Source: Mycolicibacterium lutetiense
GTDB lineage: Bacteria; Actinomycetota; Actinomycetes; Mycobacteriales; Mycobacteriaceae
Length of the DNA stretch: 64,000 bases
Assembly: GCF_017876775.1 (NCBI RefSeq)
Contig: NZ_JAGIOP010000002.1
Span: 1,302,001 to 1,366,000 of the forward strand
Direction of reading: 5' to 3'
Shown here: positions 1 through 9,767 of the stretch, piece by piece
Layout: every line of letters starts with the position of its first letter
Position numbering within the stretch: the stretch's first letter is position 1
Made by a program: the position numbers and the translations under genes
Notes under the pieces: generated by a model
Database searches by the model: none
What the model was told of the DNA's origin: nothing
The model's input: only the letters and a program-made list of their open reading frames with translations

Positions 1-896
1 GCGATCGGCGTCATACCGGTGAGCTGCTGGTCGAGTTGCGGCTTGCACAGCGTCTCCGCCTTGGCGACCGCGTCCAGCCCAGCGGGGGTGAGCACGCTGT
101 CGATGTCGAGATCGGGCCGAGCCTCCCGCACCCCGGCCAGGATGTAACCGGTGTAGCTGTTGGCCGCGGGTCCCGTGTTCGGCGGCAGCGCCATGTCCGG
201 CCCGGCCTGCTTGACGATGCCCTCGACATTGAACGGTGTCCCGGTCGCCACCACGCCGCGGTAGTCCAGCCCGGTGCCGCGGCTGAATTCGGTGGCCCAG
301 CGCGCGCTGTTGACCGCGGCGCCGCCGCCCTGCGACTGGCCCACGATGGCCCATCTCGGTGACAACGGCAGATCCATCTGGTGCATGGCGATCACCGAAT
401 CGACGACGCTGTGCGCGGTGGCCACGCTGTTGAGGTAGCTCATCAGGCCGGGGGTGCCCAGCCCGGCATAGTCGGAGCCGACAACGGCGTAACCCTGGTC
501 GAGCCAGTGCGTCAGGTATTCGACATCCCGACCGCTGCGCGGCTGCGCCGAGGGAGCGCAATCGTCGCCGAGTCCTACGGTGCCGTGTGCCCACGCGATC
601 GTCGGCCAGCCGCCCTGGGGCGCCTGGCCATGTGGAATGAACACCGCCGCGGTGCTGACAGCCGGTGAATCGTGCTGATCGACAGTTGAATAGAGGATGC
701 GGTAGGCACGCTGCGCACCCGGAACCGACAGCGCGGGATCCAGCGGAGCGGTCTCGATCAGGCTGCCGGGGGTAGGAATCGGCGCGTCGTAGTGACGGAC
801 ATCCAAGCCGGACCAGTCCGGCTCGGCCGCCGACGCGGTGGGTAGGACCACGAATCCACACATCATCACGACGGCTACCGCCGGCCACAGTTTCAC
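1..896 (-). CDS. Secreted lipase / alpha-beta hydrolase (secretory lipase family), 3' end cut by window
   Basis: A GTG start at 896 opens a frame that runs off the left edge; 298 codons are present. Residues 1-24 form a signal peptide (Lys, hydrophobic core, cleavage near TASA-AEP), so the enzyme is exported. The body carries an oxyanion-type AHGTVG segment (residues 103-108) and the nucleophile elbow GQSQGG with Ser near residue 188, as in the secretory lipase (LIP) family, which hydrolyses ester bonds. The catalytic Asp and His would lie in or beyond the missing part. It diverges from the MFS gene with 84 bases between. Family is clear; substrate is unknown. Confidence 0.85.
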   Translation of the reverse strand, partial: MKLWPAVAVVMMCGFVVLPTASAAEPDWSGLDVRHYDAPIPTPGSLIETAPLDPALSVPGAQRAYRILYSTVDQHDSPAVSTAAVFIPHGQAPQGGWPTIAWAHGTVGLGDDCAPSAQPRSGRDVEYLTHWLDQGYAVVGSDYAGLGTPGLMSYLNSVATAHSVVDSVIAMHQMDLPLSPRWAIVGQSQGGGAAVNSARWATEFSRGTGLDYRGVVATGTPFNVEGIVKQAGPDMALPPNTGPAANSYTGYILAGVREARPDLDIDSVLTPAGLDAVAKAETLCKPQLDQQLTGMTPI

Positions 897-928
897 GGGC
901 ACAGCGTATTGCACGCGTGCGGTGTCTC

Positions 929-953
929 ATATTGTGGAATCAAAGTTCAATAT
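929..953. promoter_or_regulatory. Candidate operator between divergent lipase and MFS genes
   Basis: ATATTG at 929-934 and CAATAT at 948-953 form an inverted repeat separated by 13 bases, in a locally AT-rich patch within the 84-base divergent intergenic region. A second perfect palindrome, GCACGCGTGC, lies at 911-920. The geometry suits a dimeric repressor acting on one or both promoters. No regulator gene adjoins, so this is inference only. Confidence 0.35.
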
Positions 954-980
954 CTTGGGACGCCGTGGAACGATGCACCC

Positions 981-2180
981 ATGCCCGTTTCGTCGATCAG
1001 CACGTTCCGCCGCTGGTCGATGCTGGCGATCGCACTGGCGGCCACCACCTGCGCCAACGTATTCATCAACGGCGCGGCGTTTCTGATTCCAACGCTGCAC
1101 GCCGAGCACGGTCTGGATCTGGCCAAAGCAGGTCTGCTGTCATCGATGCCGAGCTTCGGGCTCGTCCTCACCCTGATCGCGTGGGGCTACGTCGTCGACC
1201 GGGTGGGCGAACGGATCGTGTTGACGGTGGGCTCGGTCTTGACTGCCGCAGCGGCGTTCGGCGCGGCTTCCGCGGATTCCCTGGTGATGGTCGGGGTGTT
1301 CCTACTGCTGGGTGGAATGGCTGCGGCCAGCAGCAATTCGGCCAGCGGGCGGGTCGTGGTCGGCTGGTTTCCGCCCGAGCAACGTGGGCTGGCGATGGGA
1401 ATCCGGCAGACCGCAACGCCCTTGGGCGTGGGCTTGGGCGCATTGGTCATTCCACGCGTGGCCGAATCCCATGGCGTGGCAATCGCATTGCTGTTCCCTG
1501 CCATCCTGTGCGTCCTGTCCGCGGCGATTTGTGCTGTGGGAGTACTGGATCCACCACGACCGCCCCGTCATGAGGCGCCGGCCGAACACCTGGCCAACCC
1601 CTACCGGGGCTCGAACGTGTTGTGGCGCATCCATGCCGTGTCGGTGCTGCTGGTGGTTCCCCAGGGCCTGGTCTGGACGTTCACCCTGGTGTGGCTGATG
1701 AGCGATCGGGGTTGGTCTGCCGCGTCGGCCGGCACACTGGTCACCGTGGCCCAGTTACTGGGCGCCGCTGGGCGGATCGCCGCGGGCCGGTGGTCCGATG
1801 TGGTTGGGCTACGCCTACGGCCCATCCGGGCCATCGCGTTGGCCGCGGCTGCGACGATGGGCCTGCTGGCACTCACCGATTGGCTGGGTTCGCCGGTCAG
1901 TGTTGCGCTGATCGTGATCGCGTCGGTGATCACGGTGTCCGACAACGGTTTGGCGTTCACGGCGATCGCCGAGATCGCCGGACCGTTCTGGAGTGGACGC
2001 GCGCTGGGCACCCAGAACACCAGTCAGCACCTGGCGACGGCCAGCTCGGCACCGTTGTTCGGTGCGCTGATCGGTGTGGCCGGATACCCGGCGGCTTTCG
2101 CGGTGTGTGCGTTGTTGCCGTTGTTGGCGGTGCCGCTCGTGCCGGCTGACCCGATGGATGAAGAGCGACCGGCCCGATGA
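981..2180 (+). CDS. MFS transporter
   Basis: A 399-aa integral membrane protein with about twelve hydrophobic segments and the major facilitator loop 2-3 motif (GYVVDRVGER, near residues 70-79), after MPVSSISTFRRW. The frame is open further upstream, but the ATG at 981 gives the usual short cytosolic N-terminus before helix 1. The end (MDEERPAR) is cytosolic. Such proteins carry small solutes across the inner membrane by proton-coupled antiport or symport; the substrate cannot be read from the sequence. M. tuberculosis has an MFS gene (Rv2994) just before leuB, so this may be its counterpart, though here three genes intervene. Confidence 0.85.
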   Translation: MPVSSISTFRRWSMLAIALAATTCANVFINGAAFLIPTLHAEHGLDLAKAGLLSSMPSFGLVLTLIAWGYVVDRVGERIVLTVGSVLTAAAAFGAASADSLVMVGVFLLLGGMAAASSNSASGRVVVGWFPPEQRGLAMGIRQTATPLGVGLGALVIPRVAESHGVAIALLFPAILCVLSAAICAVGVLDPPRPPRHEAPAEHLANPYRGSNVLWRIHAVSVLLVVPQGLVWTFTLVWLMSDRGWSAASAGTLVTVAQLLGAAGRIAAGRWSDVVGLRLRPIRAIALAAAATMGLLALTDWLGSPVSVALIVIASVITVSDNGLAFTAIAEIAGPFWSGRALGTQNTSQHLATASSAPLFGALIGVAGYPAAFAVCALLPLLAVPLVPADPMDEERPAR

Positions 2181-2185
2181 GCCGC

Positions 2186-2803
2186 TTACCCCGCTGACTG
2201 TTCACCCATGTCCCCCGTCCCGGGCACCCCGTCGACAAGCCCGTACTGCAGGTACACGATCCCGCCCGGGCTGGCGACCGGCGGCTGCAGCAGTGCGACG
2301 TTGGTCGGCACGGCGCCACCGTCGAACACCTTCTTCCCGACGCCGAGCACGATCGGGTGCACCCACAGATCGATCCGGTCAAAGAGCTTCTCGCGCAGCA
2401 GCGTTTGCACAAAGTTCAGGCTCCCGACGACCTTGACCTTCTGGTGGCGGTCCCGGATGTCTCGCACCGCGCTCACCAGGTCCGGCCCCACCAAAGTGGA
2501 CCCCGACCACGAAAGTGCCGGTGCGCCACGGGACGCCACGTATTTCGGAATGCTGTTGAACAGCGTGCCGAACTCATCATCCTGGCCCGGCCAGTGCGCG
2601 GCGAAGATGTCATAGGTCCGGCGGCCGAGCAGCAGTGCGTCGGTTCCTTGGTATGCGGTGTCGACCTGCGCTCCGGAGACCTCATCGATCAGCGGCGCTT
2701 GCCAACCACCGAACGGGAACCCGTCGGGGTCTTCGTCGGGGCCACCCGGTGCCTGCCCGACGAGGTCCAGGGTGGTGAACAGTTCGATATCGATGACGCC
2801 CAT
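2186..2803 (-). CDS. Dihydrofolate reductase family protein (RibD C-terminal-like)
   Basis: 205 aa with the RibD C-terminal / COG0262 pattern: MGVIDIELFTTLDLVG at the start, LLGRRTYDIFAAHWP mid-way, and the nucleotide-binding VKVVGSLNFVQTLL segment followed by DRIDLWVHPIVLGVGKK. These are NADPH-dependent reductases of the DHFR fold; most members next to neither folate nor riboflavin genes have no assigned substrate. It converges with the MFS gene with only 5 bases between, and lies downstream of the YeiH-like gene past a terminator-like hairpin, so it is probably transcribed separately. Confidence 0.8.
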   Translation of the reverse strand: MGVIDIELFTTLDLVGQAPGGPDEDPDGFPFGGWQAPLIDEVSGAQVDTAYQGTDALLLGRRTYDIFAAHWPGQDDEFGTLFNSIPKYVASRGAPALSWSGSTLVGPDLVSAVRDIRDRHQKVKVVGSLNFVQTLLREKLFDRIDLWVHPIVLGVGKKVFDGGAVPTNVALLQPPVASPGGIVYLQYGLVDGVPGTGDMGEQSAG

Positions 2804-2847
2804 GTCATGCTCCCGATGGGTTGATTGGCTCAGTTATTGGATAGACC

Positions 2848-2882
2848 TGCGGTCAGCGGCATATTCATCGCCGCTGACCGCA
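2848..2882 (-). terminator. Perfect 13-bp hairpin after the YeiH-like gene
   Basis: TGCGGTCAGCGGC (2848-2860) and its exact complement GCCGCTGACCGCA (2870-2882) flank a 9-base loop, 10 bases beyond the stop of the minus-strand exporter gene. No long U-tract follows, as is common for mycobacterial stem-only terminators. Confidence 0.65.
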
Positions 2883-2891
2883 CCAACCTGG

Positions 2892-3971
2892 TCAGCTCCC
2901 GATCAGCACCACACCGGCCAGGGCGATGACGGCGACCCACACCGTCGAGACCGTCGCCAGCACGAAGGGGCGAACGCCGACCTTGCGCAGGGTCGTGAAG
3001 TGGACGCCCACACCCAGAGCGAACATCGCGGCCGTCAGGAGTGCGGTCTGGACGACCTTCGCTTCAGCCAGGAGTCCGGCGGGCACCAGTCCCGTCGATC
3101 GCAGTGTCACGCAGGCCAGAAAGGCAATCACGAACAGCGGCACCAGCGGTGGCCGGACGCTGCCGGCTTCGTCGCGCGCCAGCCGTCGTTGCCGCACGCT
3201 GACCACGGCCATCACCGGAGCCAGCATCAGCACCCGGGCGAGCTTGACCACCACGGCGGCGCCGAGTCCCGCACTGCCGATAGCACTCCCGGTGGCAACC
3301 ACCTGGGCGACCTCATGGATCGAACCACCCGCCCAGAGTCCGGCCTGATGGTCGCTGAGCCCGATCAGGTTGGACAGCAACGGAATCGCCGGGATCATCA
3401 GGGTGCCGAAGATGACGACCAACGCCACCGCGGTGATCACCTCTTCCTCCTCGGCGTCGATGACACCGTCGACGGCCGCGGCCGCGGCGGCCCCGCAGAT
3501 GGAAAAACCGCACGCGATCAGTAGCCGCTGAGTCCAGCTGAGACCGAGGAATCTGCCCATCAGCATCGTGCCGCCGATACCCAGCGCCACGATGGCGACG
3601 ACCATGACGATCACTCCCCAGCCGAGTTTGAAAATGTCACCGATCATCAACTGCAGACCGAGCAGCGCCACGCCGACCCGCAACAGTCGCTTGGAAGAGA
3701 ACTGCAGCCCGGGGGCCAGCTGCTGCGGCACGTTCACGATGTTCGCCAGGATGACGCCCAGAACGATGCCCACAAGGAGCGGACTGACCGCCGGTACGAG
3801 CTTGCTCACTGCCAGGGCGACCGCGGTACCGATCGCGCACACCGTGAGGCCAGGGGCAAGTCCCGCCACTGCGGCGGCCGGTGGGGCCGACAGCACATTC
3901 GGGCTCGGGTGACTTTCTTGTGCGCTCTTCACACGTCCAGCGTCCAGCACATGTGAACCCGCCGGTAGCAC
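2892..3971 (-). CDS. YeiH/UPF0324 family putative sulfate exporter
   Basis: 359 aa with about ten to eleven membrane segments and the YeiH hallmarks LLVGIVLGVILAN, LRVGVALLGLQL and GFSICGAAAAAAV, followed by an acidic EEEE patch and GGSIHEVAQVVA. The family is annotated as putative sulfate or anion exporters; direct transport data are scarce. The GTG at 3971 gives a 13-residue extension before a second in-frame GTG at 3932 (VKSAQESHP), and either could start it. It diverges from a LysR-type regulator, an arrangement seen repeatedly for yeiH genes, so that regulator probably controls it. Confidence 0.85.
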   Translation of the reverse strand: MLPAGSHVLDAGRVKSAQESHPSPNVLSAPPAAAVAGLAPGLTVCAIGTAVALAVSKLVPAVSPLLVGIVLGVILANIVNVPQQLAPGLQFSSKRLLRVGVALLGLQLMIGDIFKLGWGVIVMVVAIVALGIGGTMLMGRFLGLSWTQRLLIACGFSICGAAAAAAVDGVIDAEEEEVITAVALVVIFGTLMIPAIPLLSNLIGLSDHQAGLWAGGSIHEVAQVVATGSAIGSAGLGAAVVVKLARVLMLAPVMAVVSVRQRRLARDEAGSVRPPLVPLFVIAFLACVTLRSTGLVPAGLLAEAKVVQTALLTAAMFALGVGVHFTTLRKVGVRPFVLATVSTVWVAVIALAGVVLIGS

Positions 3972-4035
3972 CCCATTTTACATAGCGGCCATATCAATCT
4001 GATCTATCTGTTCGGACATGGCATATCATCGACAT
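3972..4035. promoter_or_regulatory. Divergent promoter region of YeiH-like exporter and LysR regulator
   Basis: This 64-base gap is AT-rich for the window (for example ATATCAATCTGATCTATCTG). A perfect palindrome GACATATGTC spans 4031-4040 and includes the regulator ATG. LysR proteins usually bind a T-N11-A site between divergent genes; an exact box cannot be fixed by eye. Confidence 0.45.
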
Positions 4036-4950
4036 ATGTCCCGGCTCCCGGATCTGGATGTACTCGAGTTGCTGGTCTGTGTGGATGATTACGGCAGCCT
4101 CAGCGAGGCCAGTCGTAAAGTCGGTATGGCCCAACCTAATTCGAGCCGCGCCATCAAACGATTGGAGCGGAGATTCGGTGTACCGCTGCTACAGCGCAGC
4201 ACCACCGGATCGACGCTGACCGCGGAGGGCACTGTGGTGGCGCACTGGGCGCGAGAAATCGTGCGTACCGCCCATCGGCTGCTCGACGTCGCAGAGGGTT
4301 TACGGGTGGAACGGTCTGCCGAACTGACTGTCGCGGCCAGCATGACGGTGGCCGAGCACCTGATGCCCCGATGGCTCGGGCAGTTCCGCGAAGAGAACCC
4401 GACCGTGAACATCCATCTGCAGGTCCACAATTCGACCGAGGTGCTCGCCCGGATCGCTGCCGGAACCTGTCATGTCGGGTTCATCGAATCTCCGCAGGTG
4501 CCGCGCGGCGTCCATTCACTCACCGTCGCGCGGGACCGCCTCGTACTCGTGGTCAACGCGGACCACCCGTGGGCACGCCGGCGACGCCCCCTGACGATTG
4601 CCGAACTCGCCGCGACGCCACTGCTGGTACGCGAACCCGGTTCAGGTACCCGTACCACGCTCGAGATCGCGCTGGAAGGTTACGAGCTCGCCCCGCCCCT
4701 GCTCGAACTGGGAAGTGGCGCGGCGATCCGTACCAGCGTCCTCAACGGCGTCGGGCCCGCCGTCCTGAGTTCACTCACCGTGGCAGACCAGGTCAAAGCA
4801 GGGGATTTGCGCCTGGTTGACGTGGCCGGGCTCGACCTCACCCGCTCGCTGCGCGCGGTGTGGCGACCTCCGCGCCAACTCGACGGCCCTGCCGGGCAAC
4901 TCGTCCGGCTGGCCCGTCGGGACGGACACGACACCAGAGACGAGGACTGA
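4036..4950 (+). CDS. LysR-family transcriptional regulator
   Basis: 304 aa from the ATG at 4036 (MSRLPDLDVLELL); an ATG 18 bases upstream is also in frame. Residues 1-60 are the winged helix-turn-helix (GSLSEASRKVGMAQPNSSRA, then the ERRFGVPLLQRS wing typical of LysR proteins). The rest is a periplasmic-binding-like effector domain (LTVAASMTVAEHLMPRWLGQ). It is divergently transcribed from the exporter gene and most likely controls it and itself in response to a small anion; the CysL/YeiH pairing is the known parallel. The effector is not identifiable. Confidence 0.9.
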   Translation: MSRLPDLDVLELLVCVDDYGSLSEASRKVGMAQPNSSRAIKRLERRFGVPLLQRSTTGSTLTAEGTVVAHWAREIVRTAHRLLDVAEGLRVERSAELTVAASMTVAEHLMPRWLGQFREENPTVNIHLQVHNSTEVLARIAAGTCHVGFIESPQVPRGVHSLTVARDRLVLVVNADHPWARRRRPLTIAELAATPLLVREPGSGTRTTLEIALEGYELAPPLLELGSGAAIRTSVLNGVGPAVLSSLTVADQVKAGDLRLVDVAGLDLTRSLRAVWRPPRQLDGPAGQLVRLARRDGHDTRDED

Positions 4951-4972
4951 GGCAGAGCCGCCGGTTCAGCGT

Positions 4973-5983
4973 TTACAGCAGGGACAGGATCCGCTCGCCG
5001 ACCGCGGCGGTCGACAACGCAGCGTCGCCGCGGGTGGCCAGGTGCTCACTGACAGCCTTGTCGACCCGCCCCGCTGCATCGGTCTCGCCGAGGTGGGTCA
5101 GCAGCAGCGCCACGCTCATCACCGCGGCGGTCGGATCGGCGATCCCCTGCCCGGCGATGTCGGGCGCGCTGCCGTGCACCGGCTCGAACATCGACGGGTT
5201 GGTGCCCGTCGCATCGATGTTGCCCGAGGCGGCCAGGCCGATACCGCCGGAGACCGCGGCCGCCAGGTCGGTGATGATGTCGCCGAACAGGTTGTCGGTG
5301 ACGATCACGTCGAAGCGGCCGGGATCGGTGACCATGTGGATGGTTGCGGCATCGATGTGCTGGTATGCGGTCTCGATGTCCGGGTATTCCGCACCGATCT
5401 CATCGACGGTGCGCTTCCACAGCGAGCCGGCGAACGCCAGCACATTGTTCTTGTGCACCAGCGTGAGGTGTTTGCGTCGCGCGCGGGCTTTCTCGAACGC
5501 AAAACGCACCACTCGCTCCACACCGAACCGGGTGTTGGTGGACACCTCGGTGGCAACCTCGTGCGGGGTGCCCACCCGGATCGCGCCGCCGGTTCCGGTG
5601 TAGGGACCTTCGGTGCCCTCGCGCACCACCACGAAGTCGATCTCCGGGTTGCCGGCCAGCGGGCTGGAAACCCCGGGGAACAACTTCGACGGCCGCAGGT
5701 TCACGTGATGGTCCAACGCAAATCGCATGTTGAGCAGCAAGCCGCGTTCGAGCACGCCACTCGGTACGGAGGGATCCCCAATGGCGCCCAACAGGATTGC
5801 GTCGTAACCCTTGAGCTCGTCGACGAACCCTTCGGGCAGGGTCTCCCCGGTCGCGTGATAGCGGCGCGCGCCCAGGTCGTACTCGGTCCGGTCCACACCG
5901 GGCAGAACGGCGTCGAGCACCTTCAGTGCCTCGGCGATGACCTCGGGACCGATGCCGTCGCCGGCGATTACAGCGAGTTTCAT
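4973..5983 (-). CDS. leuB: 3-isopropylmalate dehydrogenase LeuB
   Basis: 336 aa, the usual length for actinobacterial LeuB. It oxidises and decarboxylates 3-isopropylmalate with NAD+ in leucine synthesis. [20 protein letters not shown] is the N-terminal signature; substrate-binding arginines follow in [17 protein letters not shown], and the metal/NAD motif is [19 protein letters not shown]. Its start overlaps the serA stop by four bases (ATGA), so the two are translationally coupled, the same order as Rv2995c-Rv2996c in M. tuberculosis. LeuB and SerA are both NAD-dependent 2-hydroxyacid-type dehydrogenases of amino-acid pathways. Confidence 0.97.
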   Translation of the reverse strand: MKLAVIAGDGIGPEVIAEALKVLDAVLPGVDRTEYDLGARRYHATGETLPEGFVDELKGYDAILLGAIGDPSVPSGVLERGLLLNMRFALDHHVNLRPSKLFPGVSSPLAGNPEIDFVVVREGTEGPYTGTGGAIRVGTPHEVATEVSTNTRFGVERVVRFAFEKARARRKHLTLVHKNNVLAFAGSLWKRTVDEIGAEYPDIETAYQHIDAATIHMVTDPGRFDVIVTDNLFGDIITDLAAAVSGGIGLAASGNIDATGTNPSMFEPVHGSAPDIAGQGIADPTAAVMSVALLLTHLGETDAAGRVDKAVSEHLATRGDAALSTAAVGERILSLL

Positions 5984-7566
5984 GACAGGTCGACCACTTC
6001 CAGCGTCGTGGCGGCGACCGCGGCGGTGATCGCGGCGCGCACATCCTCGGGCACATCGGTATCCAGGCGCAGCATCACGATGGCGTTGTCGCCGTCGACG
6101 TCCTGGCTCAGCTGCGCGGCCAGAATGTTGACGTCCGCCCCGCCCAGCAGGGTGCCGATCTTGCCGAGTGCGCCGGGCTGATCGCTGTAGTGGACGATGA
6201 GGTTGAATCCCTCGGCACGCAGATCGAAGCTGCGCCCGTTGATCTGGACGATCTTCTCGACCAGCTGCGGCCCGCTCAACGTGCCCGCCACGGTCTGCGC
6301 GCTGCCGTCGGCGTGCACGGCACGTACTTCGACCACGCTGCGGTGGTTGGGGCTCTCGGTGGCAGTGCTGATCTCGGCGGTCACCCCGCGGGTGGCGGCC
6401 AGGGTCGGGGCGTTGACGAACGTCACCTGCTCATCGACCACCGCGGAGAACAGCCCACGCAGCGCCGACAGCTTCAGGATCTCGACGTCCTCGGACGCCA
6501 GCTCGCCGCGCACCTGCACCGACAGCGACACCGGAGCCGCATCGGACAGGGCGCCGACCAGCAGGCCGAGCTTGCGCACCAGATCCAGCCACGGCGCCAC
6601 CTCTTCGCCGACGGCCCCGCCGCCCACGTTGACGGCATCGGGCACGAACTCGCCGGCCAGCGCCAGCTTCACGCTCGCGGCCACATCGGTGCCGGCCCGG
6701 TCCTGCGCCTCGGCGGTCGAGGCACCCAGGTGGGGGGTCACGACAACCTGGGGCAGCTCGAACAGCGGGCTGTCGGTGCACGGTTCGGTGGAGAAGACGT
6801 CCAGGCCGGCGGCACGGACGTGGCCGCTGTTGATCGCATCGGCCAGGGCCTGCTCATCGATCAGGCCGCCGCGGGCGGCGTTGACGATGACGACGCCCGG
6901 CTTGGTCTTGGCCAGGTTCTCCTTGCCGAGCAGGCCGGCAGTCTCCTTGGTCTTGGGCAGGTGCACCGAGATGAAGTCGGCGCGGCCGAGCAGCTCGTCG
7001 AGCGGCAGCAACTCGATGCCGAGCTGGGCTGCACGGGCCTGCGAGACATAGGGGTCATACGCGACGATGTGGGCGCCGAAGGCGGCCAGGCGCTGGGCGA
7101 CCAGCTGCCCGATGCGGCCCAGGCCGACGACACCGACCGTCTTGTCGAAGATCTCGACACCGGAGAACGACGAGCGCTTCCAGGTGTGATCGCGCAGCGT
7201 CGCATCGGCGGCAGGGATCTGCCGGGCCGCGGACAGCAGCAGGGCGAGGGCATGCTCGGCGGCGCTGTGGATGTTGGAGGTCGGCGCGTTGACCACGAGC
7301 ACCCCGCGGGCGGTCGCGGCGTCGACGTCGACGTTGTCCAGGCCGACGCCCGCGCGGGCAACGATCTTGAGTTTGGGGGCCGCGGCGATGACCTCGGCGT
7401 CCACCGTGGTGGCGGAGCGCACCAGAAGCGCGTCGGCCTCGGGCACGGCAGCGAGCAGCTTCTCGCGGTCCGGACCGTCAACCCACCTGACCTCTACCTG
7501 GTCACCGAGGGCGGCAACGGTCGATTCAGCGAGCTTGTCGGCAATCAAAACAACGGGGAGACTCAC
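5980..7566 (-). CDS. serA: D-3-phosphoglycerate dehydrogenase SerA
   Basis: 528 aa, the long mycobacterial type I form. It catalyses the first committed step of serine synthesis. Domain order: split substrate-binding domain, NAD-binding domain ([16 protein letters not shown]), catalytic residues in [11 protein letters not shown] and the His of [16 protein letters not shown], then an intervening regulatory domain of about 150 residues absent from E. coli SerA, and a C-terminal ACT domain ([20 protein letters not shown]). In the M. tuberculosis enzyme the ACT domain binds serine for feedback inhibition; the same layout here predicts the same control. Confidence 0.97.
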   Translation of the reverse strand: MSLPVVLIADKLAESTVAALGDQVEVRWVDGPDREKLLAAVPEADALLVRSATTVDAEVIAAAPKLKIVARAGVGLDNVDVDAATARGVLVVNAPTSNIHSAAEHALALLLSAARQIPAADATLRDHTWKRSSFSGVEIFDKTVGVVGLGRIGQLVAQRLAAFGAHIVAYDPYVSQARAAQLGIELLPLDELLGRADFISVHLPKTKETAGLLGKENLAKTKPGVVIVNAARGGLIDEQALADAINSGHVRAAGLDVFSTEPCTDSPLFELPQVVVTPHLGASTAEAQDRAGTDVAASVKLALAGEFVPDAVNVGGGAVGEEVAPWLDLVRKLGLLVGALSDAAPVSLSVQVRGELASEDVEILKLSALRGLFSAVVDEQVTFVNAPTLAATRGVTAEISTATESPNHRSVVEVRAVHADGSAQTVAGTLSGPQLVEKIVQINGRSFDLRAEGFNLIVHYSDQPGALGKIGTLLGGADVNILAAQLSQDVDGDNAIVMLRLDTDVPEDVRAAITAAVAATTLEVVDLS

Positions 7567-7620
7567 GCGGACAGCCTAATGTGTGCGCCCTACCACAGCG
7601 GAACCGCGTGCGGTGTACTG

Positions 7621-9057
7621 ATGGGCGTGGACGTCACCATCGTCGGCAGCGGACCCAACGGTCTGTCCGCGGCCGTCATCTGTGCCAGGGCCGGATTGTC
7701 GGTACGCGTCATCGAAGCGCAGCCCACCGCGGGCGGTGGCGCGCGCACCCTGGGAGACCCGGAATTCCCCGGGGTCAGCCACGACATCTGTTCCGCGGTC
7801 CACCCGCTGGCGCTGGCGTCGCCGTTCTTCGCCGCCTACGACCTGCAGGCCCGCGGGGTGAAACTCGCGGTCCCCGAGATCTCGTACGCCAGCCCGCTGA
7901 CCGACCGGCCCGCCGCGATTGGTTACCGCGACATCGAGCGCACCTGTGCCGAACTGGACTCGGGAGATTCCTGGCGACGACTGCTCGGCCCGCTGGCGGC
8001 CGATTGCGATGGCGTGGTGGGCCTCATCCTGGGCGACAAGCGGTCGATCCCCCCGTCGCTGGGTGCGGCGGTGCGCGTCGCACCCCGACTCCTGGCCCAG
8101 GGCACCCCGTTGTGGCGGTCACTGGCGGGCGAGGACGCCCGCGCACTATTCAGTGGCGTTGCCGCACATACGATTTCCACTATGCCTTCGCTGGTTTCGG
8201 GAGGCGCCGGGTTGATGTTGGCGACACTGGGGCACGCGGTGGGATGGCCGATCCCGATCGGCGGATCCCAAGCCATCCCCGATGCGCTGATCACCGATCT
8301 CACCGCACACGGCGGTGAACTGGTTCTCGGACACGAGGTCACCGAACCACCGTCGGGCGTGGTGATCTACGACACCGCACCGACCGCACTGCTGTCGATC
8401 TACGGCAAGACCCTGCCGCCTCGCTACGCCCGGGCGTTGACCCGCTACTCCTACGGACCCGGGGTCGCGAAGGTCGATTTCGTGCTGAGCGGCGAGATTC
8501 CTTGGCGTGACCCGCGTCTGGCCCAGGCGCCGACGCTGCATCTGGGCGGTAGCCGAGCGCAGATGGCACTGGCCGAGTCCGAGATCGCCGCGGGCCGTCA
8601 CGCCGAGTGGCCCATGGTGCTGGCCGCGCTCCCCCACATCGCCGACGTGTCCCGCGTCGACGACGCCGGTCGTCGCCCGATGTGGACCTACGTGCATGTA
8701 CCCAACAATTCGACGCTCGACATGGCCGCGACCGTGACCGACATCATCGAACGGTTCGCCCCGGGCTTCAGAGATCTGGTGGTCGCGGTGCGCAGCGTGC
8801 CGGCTTCCCGGATGGATGAACACAACGCCAATCTTGTCGGCGGGGATATCGGTGTCGGCGGCAACAACATGGCCAGCGCCTTGCTGGGCCCCACCCCACG
8901 GCTCGACCCATGGACCACACCGATCCCCAAGGCCTACCTGTGCTCGTCGGCCGCGCCGCCCGGCGGTGGTGTGCACGGGATGGCCGGCTTCTACGCGGCC
9001 CGCACGGTGCTGAAACGCGAGTTCGGGATCGTGGACCTGCCTAAGCTGAAACCATGA
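7621..9057 (+). CDS. FAD-dependent NAD(P)/FAD oxidoreductase, phytoene desaturase-like
   Basis: 478 aa from the ATG at 7621; the frame is open far upstream antisense to serA, but the dinucleotide-binding fold begins immediately at VTIVGSGPNGLSAAVICARA, fixing the start. The C-terminus has the second FAD motif (PPGGGVHGMAGFYAARTVL). This is the amine oxidase/phytoene dehydrogenase superfamily, FAD enzymes acting on hydrophobic substrates; Rv2997 is the likely M. tuberculosis counterpart, itself uncharacterised. Its stop overlaps the next ATG by four bases, coupling it to the WrbA-like quinone reductase. Confidence 0.85.
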   Translation: MGVDVTIVGSGPNGLSAAVICARAGLSVRVIEAQPTAGGGARTLGDPEFPGVSHDICSAVHPLALASPFFAAYDLQARGVKLAVPEISYASPLTDRPAAIGYRDIERTCAELDSGDSWRRLLGPLAADCDGVVGLILGDKRSIPPSLGAAVRVAPRLLAQGTPLWRSLAGEDARALFSGVAAHTISTMPSLVSGGAGLMLATLGHAVGWPIPIGGSQAIPDALITDLTAHGGELVLGHEVTEPPSGVVIYDTAPTALLSIYGKTLPPRYARALTRYSYGPGVAKVDFVLSGEIPWRDPRLAQAPTLHLGGSRAQMALAESEIAAGRHAEWPMVLAALPHIADVSRVDDAGRRPMWTYVHVPNNSTLDMAATVTDIIERFAPGFRDLVVAVRSVPASRMDEHNANLVGGDIGVGGNNMASALLGPTPRLDPWTTPIPKAYLCSSAAPPGGGVHGMAGFYAARTVLKREFGIVDLPKLKP

Positions 9058-9659
9058 CTCAGCCCAAGGTCGCCGTCATCTACTACTCCGCTACCGGGCA
9101 CGGCACCACCATGGCCAAGCGCGTCACCGCCGCCGCCGAGTCCGCGGGTGCCGAGGTGCGGTTGCGCCCCGTCGCCGAAACCCGGGATCCGGAGTCCTTC
9201 GCCCACAATCCGGCCTGGGCCGCCAATTACCAAGCCACCAAGGATCTACCCGCGGCCACCGGTGACGACATCGTGTGGGCGGATGCGGTGATCTTCGGCT
9301 CCCCCACCCGATTCGGTTCGGTCGCTTCGCAGTTGCGCAGTTTCCTCGACTCGCTGGGCGGGCTGTGGTCGGAGGGCAAGCTGGCCGACAAGGTCTACGC
9401 CGGATTCACCTCGACCAATACTGCCCACGGCGGTCAGGAGACCACGCTGCTGACGCTCTACGTCACGCTCATGCACTGGGGCGGGATCATCGTGCCGCCC
9501 GGGTACACCGACCCGCTCAAGTTCGTCGACGGCAACCCGTACGGCGCGAGCCTGATCGCCAATCACGACAACATCGGCGAATTCGACGACGCCACCTACG
9601 ATGCGCTCGATCACCTGGCCCGTCGGGTCGTCAGCGTGGCGGCACGGCTGGGTTCGTAG
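9054..9659 (+). CDS. wrbA: NAD(P)H:quinone oxidoreductase, WrbA family
   Basis: 201 aa flavodoxin-fold protein. The FMN phosphate loop is YYSATGHGTTMAKRV near residues 10-24; SPTRFGSVASQLRSFLDSLG and the conserved HGGQETTLLTLYVTLMHWG block are diagnostic of type IV quinone reductases, which reduce quinones by two electrons and avoid semiquinones. It overlaps the upstream FAD oxidoreductase by four bases, which suggests the two redox enzymes act in one process, but no substrate can be named. Confidence 0.92.
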   Translation: MTQPKVAVIYYSATGHGTTMAKRVTAAAESAGAEVRLRPVAETRDPESFAHNPAWAANYQATKDLPAATGDDIVWADAVIFGSPTRFGSVASQLRSFLDSLGGLWSEGKLADKVYAGFTSTNTAHGGQETTLLTLYVTLMHWGGIIVPPGYTDPLKFVDGNPYGASLIANHDNIGEFDDATYDALDHLARRVVSVAARLGS

Positions 9660-9767
9660 CGACTCTCTGACGTGGTGGCCCAATGCGTGTAATCGGGCCA
9701 GGGCCGGGTGCCGGCGTCCTACAGTCGACTTGGACAAGCGGTGGATTCAAGCCGGGGAGGTGACGAG

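Noticed and set aside
4817..6181. Plus-strand open frame of about 450 codons overlapping the LysR end and leuB
   Set aside because: Antisense to leuB, no domain, no start signal.
6190..7620. Open frame of about 477 codons in front of the FAD oxidoreductase, on the strand opposite serA
   Set aside because: It is antisense to a complete SerA, has repeated low-complexity GC-rich composition and no domain; the oxidoreductase begins at 7621 with its nucleotide fold.
9676..9700. TGGCCC...GGGCCA inverted repeat after wrbA as a terminator
   Set aside because: Arms are only six bases with a 13-base loop; too weak to call beside the strong stems in this window.
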